Source: Desulfoprunum sp. (GTDB lineage Bacteria; Desulfobacterota; Desulfobulbia; Desulfobulbales; Desulfocapsaceae). From it: a stretch of 5,434 bases of DNA. How positions within the stretch are numbered: the first letter of the stretch is position 1; every line of letters starts with the position of its first letter. A model generated the notes under the pieces. It was not told the DNA's origin. It ran no database searches and saw only the letters and a program-made list of their open reading frames with translations. The stretch is taken from NCBI GenBank assembly GCA_030696435.1, contig JAUYSF010000459.1, forward strand, positions 1 to 5,434, written 5' to 3'. Of this stretch, positions 1 to 5,434 are shown in pieces. The position numbers were made by a program, and so were the translations under genes.

Positions 1-1
1 G

Positions 2-1696
2 GCCGAAGTCGATGGGGATTTTCCTGAACACACCTATCCGACTTCAGCCCTGCTCCAGTTGAAAGTTGGCGCTCAGGTCATGTTTGTCCGCAACGATGCT
101 CTCCCGGAAAAACGCTATTTCAACGGGAAAATTGGCAAAATAACGCACATCTCCGAGCAGGCCGTCACGGTGCAATGCCCAGGTGATGCCGGCGAGATTG
201 AGGTCGAACAGGCAGTCTGGGAGAACATCGAATACAAAATCGACCCGGAGACCCTCGAAATCAGCCAGAACAAGATCGGTTCCTTCAAGCAGATGCCGCT
301 GAAATTGGCCTGGGCCATCACCATTCATAAGAGTCAGGGGCTCACCTTTGACCGGGCCATCATCGATGCCAAGGCAGCCTTTACCCATGGCCAGGTCTAT
401 GTGGCCTTGAGCCGTTGCAAGACCTTCGAGGGCATGGTGCTCAGCTCGCCCCTGTCGGCCCTTACCGTCAAAACCGATGCAACCGTGTTGCGGTTTGTCG
501 AGCATGCCGGTCGGAATCCGCCTACAGCGGAAAAACTTGCAGCGGCCAAGATCAGCTATCAGCAGCAGCTTTTAACAGCGTGTTTTGATTTTCAATTGCT
601 GCGTTCCCGCCTGGGCCGGTTGATCGCGATTTTGCTCAGGAACGCGGCGGTGCTGCAGGTGTCGGGCGTAAGCGAGATTGCTCCACTGGAAAGAGCGTGT
701 ATCGAAGAAATATGTAACGTCGGTGAAAAATTCAAACAGCAGTTACACGGGCTTTTTGCCGCCAATATGCTGCCCGAAACCGATGCCGCCATTCTTGAAC
801 GAATAGCCAAGGCATCGGTCTATTTTCAGGATAAACTGGCACTGCATCTCATGCCTTTTGTCCAGAATATCCAAATAGATACCGATAATAAAGAGATACG
901 GAAAAAAGCCAAAGAGGCCCTCAAACAGCTCAAAGAGGAGAGCGCGGTGAAGCTGGCGGCGGTCCGATCCTGCCGGGACGGCTTCTCGCCGACCGAGTAC
1001 CTGCGGGCTGTTTCGGCGGCCGAGATCGACCTCAAACCGGTCAAAGAGAAGAGGTCACAGGCCGTGAGCGCCATCGAGTCTGATATTTGCCACCCTGTTC
1101 TGTTCCAGACCCTGAAGGCTTGGCGTTCGCGAAAGGCAGGCGAGGCGGATGTCCCTCATTTCCAGATTATGCACCAGAAGACGCTTATACAGATCGTCGT
1201 CAACTTACCCGATAGTCTGTCGGCCCTGGGGAAAATTAAGGGGATCGGCAAACGTCTTACTGAAAAATACGGCCGGGAGCTGGTGTCCTTGGTCTCTGAC
1301 TATCGCCGGGAGCAGAACATTACGGAAGTTACGCCAGCCGAACCTGCCGCCAAAGAGACCGAAGCTGAAGGGAAACAGGCAGTCGCGTTTGACACGAAGA
1401 GAATAAGTCTTGAGATGTGTGAAAAGGGCCTGGCGATCCCTCAGATTGCCAGGGAACGCGGGCTGGTTACCTCTACCATTGAGGGACACCTGACGTTTTT
1501 TGTGGAAGATGGCACATTGGCGATCAGCAGGCTGCTCGAACCGGTGAAACAGCAAGCTATCGAGCAGAAACTTGTCGAGATGCGCGAAAACTCACTTAGC
1601 GAGATAAAACAAGCCATGGGTGACGACTACTCCTATGGCGAAATCAAATTAGTCCTGGCCCACTTCAAATGCCTTGAGCGAAAAGATTCTCGGTAA
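2..1696 (+). CDS. Pif1/RecD-type SF1B DNA helicase, C-terminal part, with HRDC and helicase HTH domains (5' end cut by window)
   Basis: The frame is open from position 2, and the residues before the first possible start (a TTG at 59) already match the family, so the true start lies upstream; 564 residues are visible. Residues 20-30 (LKVGAQVMFVRND region) and NGKIG at 41-45 belong to the Pif1-like 2B/SH3 region. Residues 105-113 (AITIHKSQG) are the late SF1 motif that contacts DNA and nucleotide, and 131-139 (QVYVALSRC) is motif VI with the arginine finger. Residues about 165-364 match no domain I recognise; 294-319 are highly charged and probably helical. Residues about 365-436 look like an HRDC domain (HQKTL, LPDSLSALGKIKGIG), and about 465-559 like the helicase helix-turn-helix (IPQIARERGL, STIEGHL). 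The family unwinds DNA 5'->3' with ATP, and the tail probably tunes substrate binding. The Walker A/B motifs are outside the window. The gene converges on the cyclase gene. The family call is firm; the cellular role is unknown. Confidence 0.9.
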   Translation, partial: AEVDGDFPEHTYPTSALLQLKVGAQVMFVRNDALPEKRYFNGKIGKITHISEQAVTVQCPGDAGEIEVEQAVWENIEYKIDPETLEISQNKIGSFKQMPLKLAWAITIHKSQGLTFDRAIIDAKAAFTHGQVYVALSRCKTFEGMVLSSPLSALTVKTDATVLRFVEHAGRNPPTAEKLAAAKISYQQQLLTACFDFQLLRSRLGRLIAILLRNAAVLQVSGVSEIAPLERACIEEICNVGEKFKQQLHGLFAANMLPETDAAILERIAKASVYFQDKLALHLMPFVQNIQIDTDNKEIRKKAKEALKQLKEESAVKLAAVRSCRDGFSPTEYLRAVSAAEIDLKPVKEKRSQAVSAIESDICHPVLFQTLKAWRSRKAGEADVPHFQIMHQKTLIQIVVNLPDSLSALGKIKGIGKRLTEKYGRELVSLVSDYRREQNITEVTPAEPAAKETEAEGKQAVAFDTKRISLEMCEKGLAIPQIARERGLVTSTIEGHLTFFVEDGTLAISRLLEPVKQQAIEQKLVEMRENSLSEIKQAMGDDYSYGEIKLVLAHFKCLERKDSR

Positions 1697-1765
1697 AATA
1701 TGCGCCATGATTTGGAATTGGCATAAGATGGTTCGAAACCGCAAAACCGCATACTGCCCTGAGAG

Positions 1766-3073
1766 TCAGTTGTGTTTTGAGGCCCCTTGCTGAAATTCTT
1801 GAAAGACTACACAATTCCGACCATGCGCTTTTGCTGTATAAACAGCCTGGTCTGCGGCGGCGAAGAGTTCTTCGTAGCCGACTTGCGCGTCTGATGGTGT
1901 TTGTGAGATGCCAATGCTTACCGAAATGGGAATTGACATCGGACAAAGCTCGCTGATCTGCTTTCGCAGAGATTGCGCTCGAGTGATTGCGCCTTGCCCG
2001 TCGCAGTGCGGCAAGAGAATGATGAATTCTTCTCCTCCAAATCGAACCGGGGTATCGCTGCCTCGAAATGTCTTCAACAAAAGCTCCGCCACAGCTTTCA
2101 AGACAACATCCCCAATCGCATGTCCGTGAGTATCATTGATCTTCTTGAAGTGATCGAGGTCAAGAACCAGTACTGAAAACGGATACTGATATCGATAGGA
2201 TTCATTAACAGCTTTATCTGCAATACCAATAAGGTAGTGCCTATTATAGAGTCCGGTGAGCTGGTCGCGGGTGGCCATTTCTTCGAGCTGTTCCTTCTGC
2301 AATTCAACGGTGTCGAAAAGTTTCTTGTTGAGCAGCAGATTTTTCATGCGGACTCTGAGTTCTTCAAGAAGAATCGGCTTTTGAATATAGTCGTTCGCCC
2401 CAGCTCGAAGAAGCTCAATCTTCTGCGAGGCGTTTGAGATGGCCGAGATTGCCAGGATCGGCACACGATACATTGTTTCGTTGATTTCCCGAATCTCGCG
2501 GATAAGTGACATGCCGCTCATCGATCCACCGAGGATAACATTTGTAATAACCAGATCAAATTCTGCTGCCCTTGCCATTTCTGCCGCTTCTTCGGCGTTT
2601 GTAAAGTGGATAAATTTGAGCCGTGTATCTTTGAAAAAAGTGCGAATTTCGGCGGCCTGGCTCTGGTCACTGTCAATCAGGAGTATGCTTCCTTCGATCT
2701 GGGCCTGTTGTCGGGCCTGTTCTGCAAATATCTGCAGGTATTTCTCAAGCTCATCAAGGGCATTTTTGCGAAATATTTCAGTGACCCCGTCATTCAAGCT
2801 CGTTGCTGTTGCTTCTTGGCTTTTCTTTGAGGTGATCATCAAAATGGGGATCGTTTCGCCGAATTGAAGCTTTCTGATGTCCGAGACGAAGGCAATACCG
2901 TCCATGTCTGCAAGATAGAATGACAAACAAATCAGATCAATCGGCGTTTTGTTATAAATGTCCATCGCTTCTGTTCCAGAAGCTGATATGAAGATATTCG
3001 TCGCGTAGGCCCTGAAGATTGATTCAAGGGCCAACTGAAAGATTCGAGACGGCTCAATAATTAGGATATTCAC
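1766..3073 (-). CDS. Diguanylate cyclase with two degenerate receiver domains (REC-REC-GGDEF)
   Basis: The predicted cytoplasmic protein of 435 residues makes c-di-GMP from two GTP. I place the start at GTG 3073: the first receiver begins at once (VNILIIEPS) and AGGA lies 8 bases upstream. The frame stays open to a GTG at 3142, which would add 23 residues with no domain match. REC1 (about 1-117) keeps Thr81 and Lys103 but has Ser51 at the phospho-acceptor position and a single acidic residue, Glu7, in the N-terminal pocket. REC2 (about 129-248) keeps Asp134, Asp136 and Lys232 but has Asn178 at the acceptor position. A short linker helix (about 250-267) leads to GGDEF (about 268-426) with DLDHFKKIND (metal ligand Asp305), the active-site GGEEF at 346-350 and an RxxD inhibitory site (Arg337-Asp340), so it should be catalytically active and product-inhibited. 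I infer that control is not by ordinary Asp phosphorylation. The overall order resembles PleD-type cyclases. Confidence 0.92.
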   Translation of the reverse strand: MNILIIEPSRIFQLALESIFRAYATNIFISASGTEAMDIYNKTPIDLICLSFYLADMDGIAFVSDIRKLQFGETIPILMITSKKSQEATATSLNDGVTEIFRKNALDELEKYLQIFAEQARQQAQIEGSILLIDSDQSQAAEIRTFFKDTRLKFIHFTNAEEAAEMARAAEFDLVITNVILGGSMSGMSLIREIREINETMYRVPILAISAISNASQKIELLRAGANDYIQKPILLEELRVRMKNLLLNKKLFDTVELQKEQLEEMATRDQLTGLYNRHYLIGIADKAVNESYRYQYPFSVLVLDLDHFKKINDTHGHAIGDVVLKAVAELLLKTFRGSDTPVRFGGEEFIILLPHCDGQGAITRAQSLRKQISELCPMSIPISVSIGISQTPSDAQVGYEELFAAADQAVYTAKAHGRNCVVFQEFQQGASKHN

Positions 3074-3081
3074 GTGGTGGA

Positions 3082-3085
3082 TCCT
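3082..3085 (-). promoter_or_regulatory. Ribosome binding site deciding the GTG start of the cyclase gene
   Basis: On the minus strand AGGA (within TGAGGA) stands 8 bases before GTG 3073. The alternative GTG at 3142 has only GGAAG two bases away, too close to work well. The receiver fold also begins at GTG 3073, so site and protein agree. Confidence 0.6.
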
Positions 3086-3145
3086 CACAACGAAAAAGAA
3101 ATCAGTGGTTATGCTCAACCAATTTTGATCAACATTAAACACATC

Positions 3146-3185
3146 TTCCGAAAAAAATCCGGCAAATTTGCTACTATTTTCGGAA
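3146..3185. promoter_or_regulatory. Nested inverted repeat upstream of the cyclase gene, possible operator
   Basis: Perfect 9-base arms TTCCGAAAA (3146-3154) and TTTTCGGAA (3177-3185) flank a 22-base centre containing a perfect 10-base palindrome, GCAAATTTGC (3162-3171). The two symmetries are centred within one base of each other. The element lies about 73-112 bases before the cyclase GTG, where a promoter or regulator site would be expected. On the minus strand a run of seven T falls in the distal arm, but the stem is A/T-rich and the inner palindrome has no room for a loop, so it is a poor intrinsic terminator for the kinase transcript. Function is inferred from symmetry and position only. 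Confidence 0.35.
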
Positions 3186-3200
3186 CTATTCAGCGAAACA

Positions 3201-3254
3201 AAATCGCTATCGAAATCGCTATCGAAATCGGGATCGCTATCGAAATCGAATTCG
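3201..3254. repeat. Hexamer repeat array NNATCG (nine units), intergenic
   Basis: Nine consecutive hexamers run in phase: AAATCG, CTATCG, AAATCG, CTATCG, AAATCG, GGATCG, CTATCG, AAATCG, AATTCG. The core is a 12-base unit AAATCGCTATCG repeated twice, then drifting copies. The array is followed by CAAGAATC (3255-3262). It lies between the kinase stop and the cyclase start and matches, in inverted orientation, the array at 3325-3354. A plus-strand reading frame through it gives only an Ile-Glu-Ile-Ala string, which I do not take as a gene. It may be a slippage-generated simple repeat or one copy of a dispersed genomic repeat family. Confidence 0.85.
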
Positions 3255-3318
3255 CAAGAATCATAGCAGTTTCAGGGAAAGTGTGACTGCGACCTCAGAA
3301 TTCACTGCACCGGAAGAC

Positions 3319-5358
3319 TCAATCCGATTTCGATAGCGATAGCGATTTCGATTCTTGCTGTTTCCGGCCATCCGAACCGGTGTCTGTCAGCTGCCGTTGT
3401 ATTGCCAGAAAAAACTCCTTCATATCAATGGGTTTACTCACAAAATCATCCATGCCTGCCGTCAGGCACCGCTGTTTGTCTTCCTCTAGAGCATGGGCGG
3501 TGATCGCGATGATGGGGGTGTGCCGGTCATACTGCCGTTCAAATTCCCGGATCTTCAGCGTTGCTTCAATACCGTTCAGTTTTGGGATCTGGAGATCCAT
3601 GAAGATTATATCGAAGTGCTGTTCCTTGGCAATCTTGACGGCCTCCTCCCCATCATGAGCAAGCGAGACTGAAAATTTTTGTCTCTGCAGAAGGGACTGT
3701 AAAAAGGTCAGGTTAAGCGGCTCATCCTCTACGACCAGCGCAGACATCCCGTCAAACTCCGGAAGATCTCTGGATACTGCCTTCACGTCGCTGCCCTCTG
3801 GAATCGCGGATCTGCGAGGCATGTCTAACGTCGCCGTGAACCAGAAGGTCGAGCCCTTGCCGGGTTCACTTTCGACCCCGATGTCTCCGCCCATCATCTT
3901 GACAAGCTGGGAAGAAAGGCTGAGTCCCAGTCCCGCCCCGCCGTACCTGCGAGTATGTGAGCCGTCGGCCTGGACAAAAGATTTGAAAATAACTTCTTTT
4001 TTATCGAGAGGGATCCCGATACCAGTGTCTTTCACTTGGAAGCGGAGGGTTATTATCCTTGGAGCGGGCCATTCCAGGGTGTTGACGATCAGGCTCACTC
4101 TGCCGTTCTCGGTGAATTTGATACCATTACCGAGCAGGTTAAAGATTACCTGCAGTAGTCGATTAGCATCGCCAACGAGATGTTCGGGAACATCCGGGGC
4201 AATCCGGCAGTCGAGCTGCAGGCCCTTCTCTTCGGCCTGGATTCTCATGATGGTGATAGCCTCGTCAATGGCGCTATGAAAGTTGAACTTTTCAATAAAA
4301 AATTCCATTTTGCCGGCCTCGGCCTTAGAGAAATCGAGGATGTCATTGATGATCTGCATCAGACGGTTTGCAGATTTCTGCACCATCTGCAGGAATGACC
4401 GCTGTTTCTCGTTCAGGTTGGTATCGAGGACAACGGCTGTCAGGCCGAGTATGCCGTTCATAGGGGTTCTGATTTCATGGCTGATATTGGCCAGGAATTC
4501 ACTCTTGGCCATATTGGCCTCTTCTGCCTTTTCTTTGGCGTTGAGCAGGGCGATTTCGGCCTTCCGGCTGACAATATGGGATTTTCTGATCTGAAAAAAG
4601 ACAACGAACAGTACCAGACTTGAAAGGACAGTTACGAGGAGCACGAACTTACGAAAAAGAAGGTCATGAGCGATTTCGATCTCATCGGAACTATTTTTCA
4701 CCAGCTGATCAATATGATCGGCATAGGCACCGGCGCCGATAACCCAGTTCCATTCCTTGAAGTATTTGACATAACTGAGTTTGTAATATCCTGCCTTGGT
4801 TGCCTGGCCATTTATGATTTTTGGCCAGTAATACGGGACGATGCCATATCCCACCGTGAGACATTTTCTGTTGAATTCCTTGAATATATCGGTCGGTGTA
4901 ATCTCGGAGACTATCGGGTCGTTTTTGGCGTAGATCTTGCCATTGTGGTAGATTGTATCGATCTCGTCCAGATCAATCAGTCCTGACAGGTCTTTATTGA
5001 CAAGGTTGATGGCGGGATGGACGAGCATGAAGGCACTGCTTTCGTTACCGAGAGTCAGGCGATGGACCCAGACGTAATTGTTTTCACCGAACCTCAGGGA
5101 TGAAATGGCGGCGATGCTCAGTTGTCGGGCCTTATCCATGTCCTGACCGGTGGAGGCAAAATGGCCGATAATGCTGTGGGCCGATTCCACCCTCCCTTTC
5201 AGTTCATTAATGATTTCACTCTCTTTCTCACGTCGTAAGGCTGCCAGCTGTTCGGCCGACTGTTTTGCCAACAGGGAGGACATGAATACAAGAAGAGCAA
5301 TATTCCCCAGTATGATGGAGAGGAGCACGCCGATTATTAATTTTTTTTCAGAGCGCAA
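3319..5358 (-). CDS. Membrane-bound hybrid sensor histidine kinase (Cache sensor, HisKA, HATPase, receiver)
   Basis: This is a 679-residue inner-membrane sensor kinase. TM1 is about residues 7-30 and TM2 about 237-256, bracketing a periplasmic single-Cache domain of the sCache_2 type (about 90-215; [32 protein letters not shown]), a fold that usually binds small organic ligands. A charged helical linker (about 258-285) leads to HisKA with phospho-acceptor His294 in [10 protein letters not shown]. The ATP-binding domain has an N box around Asn411, G1 at DTGIGI (444-449) and G2 at GGAGLGL (473-479). The C-terminal receiver (about 538-655) is complete: Glu544/Asp545, Asp588, Thr620, Lys642. The last residues, [11 protein letters not shown], are encoded by the hexamer repeat and lie beyond the receiver. 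The start is TTG 5358, the first usable start in the frame, with AAGGA 8 bases upstream and TM1 following directly. No PAS or HPt domain is seen, so the next phosphorelay partner must be elsewhere. The cyclase gene follows on the same strand after 245 bases. Confidence 0.95.
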   Translation of the reverse strand: MRSEKKLIIGVLLSIILGNIALLVFMSSLLAKQSAEQLAALRREKESEIINELKGRVESAHSIIGHFASTGQDMDKARQLSIAAISSLRFGENNYVWVHRLTLGNESSAFMLVHPAINLVNKDLSGLIDLDEIDTIYHNGKIYAKNDPIVSEITPTDIFKEFNRKCLTVGYGIVPYYWPKIINGQATKAGYYKLSYVKYFKEWNWVIGAGAYADHIDQLVKNSSDEIEIAHDLLFRKFVLLVTVLSSLVLFVVFFQIRKSHIVSRKAEIALLNAKEKAEEANMAKSEFLANISHEIRTPMNGILGLTAVVLDTNLNEKQRSFLQMVQKSANRLMQIINDILDFSKAEAGKMEFFIEKFNFHSAIDEAITIMRIQAEEKGLQLDCRIAPDVPEHLVGDANRLLQVIFNLLGNGIKFTENGRVSLIVNTLEWPAPRIITLRFQVKDTGIGIPLDKKEVIFKSFVQADGSHTRRYGGAGLGLSLSSQLVKMMGGDIGVESEPGKGSTFWFTATLDMPRRSAIPEGSDVKAVSRDLPEFDGMSALVVEDEPLNLTFLQSLLQRQKFSVSLAHDGEEAVKIAKEQHFDIIFMDLQIPKLNGIEATLKIREFERQYDRHTPIIAITAHALEEDKQRCLTAGMDDFVSKPIDMKEFFLAIQRQLTDTGSDGRKQQESKSLSLSKSD
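3325..3354. repeat. Inverted second copy of the hexamer array, inside the 3' end of the kinase gene
   Basis: On the plus strand the units are CGATTT, CGATAG, CGATAG, CGATTT, CGATTC, the reverse complement of the unit type at 3201-3254. The longest perfect match between the arrays is 17 bases: ATCGCTATCGAAATCGG at 3215-3231 against its complement at 3324-3340, leaving a 92-base spacer that could be a hairpin loop in RNA. GATTCTTGC at 3350-3358 also matches GCAAGAATC at 3254-3262 in inverted form. The hexamers are in codon phase with the kinase gene and encode its final Lys/Leu-Ser repeats. Confidence 0.85.
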
Positions 5359-5366
5359 AACTTTAT

Positions 5367-5371
5367 TCCTT
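5367..5371 (-). promoter_or_regulatory. Ribosome binding site supporting the TTG start of the kinase
   Basis: AAGGA on the minus strand is followed by 8 bases and then TTG 5358. Upstream in the same frame to the window end there is no ATG, GTG or TTG, so this site fixes the start. The spacing equals that of the cyclase gene's site. Confidence 0.6.
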
Positions 5372-5414
5372 ATGTCAACAATATTATCTATTGGGAATTG
5401 CCCCTCCTGATCAT

Positions 5415-5427
5415 TCGACTCAGTCGA
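5415..5427. promoter_or_regulatory. Small palindrome upstream of the kinase gene, possible operator
   Basis: TCGACT-C-AGTCGA is a perfect 6-1-6 inverted repeat 57-69 bases before the kinase start, next to a TGATCA palindrome (5408-5413). Its position would suit an operator, but it is short, sits at the window edge and has no well-formed promoter beside it. GATAAT (5388-5383, minus strand) is a possible -10 box without a good -35 partner. Confidence 0.2.
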
Positions 5428-5434
5428 GCTAGGA

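Noticed and set aside
44..505. Long minus-strand frame opposite the helicase gene
   Set aside because: It lies opposite strongly conserved helicase motifs and shows no family resemblance of its own; it is a shadow of the real gene. The same holds for the plus-strand frames opposite the cyclase and kinase genes.
1730..1740. GGTTCGAAACC, resembling a tRNA T-arm, in the gap between the helicase and cyclase genes
   Set aside because: The flanking bases do not extend the stem to five pairs, there is no acceptor stem, anticodon arm or CCA, and the 69-base gap cannot hold a full tRNA. It is also too weak a hairpin to be a terminator, and no T-run follows.
3074..3286. Plus-strand reading frame of 70 codons across the intergenic repeat
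   Set aside because: Its second half is an Ile-Glu-Ile-Ala string produced by the hexamer array, it overlaps the cyclase ribosome binding site and it has no convincing ribosome binding site or protein family signal.
3201..3354. CRISPR array
   Set aside because: The units are contiguous hexamers with no unique spacers, and no cas gene is present.
5373..5378. Perfect TTGACA -35 hexamer (minus strand) before the kinase start
   Set aside because: With 17-base spacing the -10 position falls inside the kinase coding sequence on CGCTCT, which is not a -10 box, so it cannot serve the annotated start.

Overview
The window holds three protein-coding genes and one repeat-rich intergenic gap. The mix of a RecQ-tailed Pif1-like helicase, a Cache-domain hybrid histidine kinase and a receiver-GGDEF protein, at roughly 50% G+C by eye, suggests a free-living Gram-negative bacterium with rich environmental signalling. 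Desulfobacterota (the former Deltaproteobacteria) is my best guess, but there is no rRNA or marker gene to confirm it.

Layout: (1) Positions 2-1696, + strand, carry the 3' part of a Pif1/RecD-type SF1B helicase gene whose ATPase motifs lie outside the window. It ends in an HRDC domain and a helicase-type helix-turn-helix domain, a tail better known from RecQ enzymes. (2) Positions 1697-1765 are a short convergent gap with no recognisable terminator. (3) Positions 1766-3073, - strand, encode a response-regulator-like diguanylate cyclase with two receiver domains and a GGDEF domain. The cyclase motifs and the inhibitory I-site look intact, but both receivers lack the phospho-accepting aspartate (Ser and Asn instead). 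(4) Positions 3074-3318 form a 245-base gap with a nested palindrome and an NNATCG hexamer array. A second, inverted copy of the array lies just beyond the gap, inside the last codons of the next gene. (5) Positions 3319-5358, - strand, encode a membrane-bound hybrid histidine kinase (Cache sensor, HisKA, HATPase, receiver). (6) Positions 5359-5434 are its upstream region, with a ribosome binding site and a small palindrome.

The kinase and the cyclase are transcribed in the same direction, kinase first, and could form a signalling pair converting an extracellular small-molecule signal into a c-di-GMP output. The missing aspartates argue against plain phosphotransfer onto the cyclase, and no HPt domain is visible. 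Any link between them is therefore inference from position only. The helicase is on the opposite strand and looks unrelated. I see no defence system, CRISPR array, insertion sequence or RNA gene. The least ordinary features are the twin degenerate receivers and the hexamer arrays, one of which is translated as the kinase's C-terminal tail.
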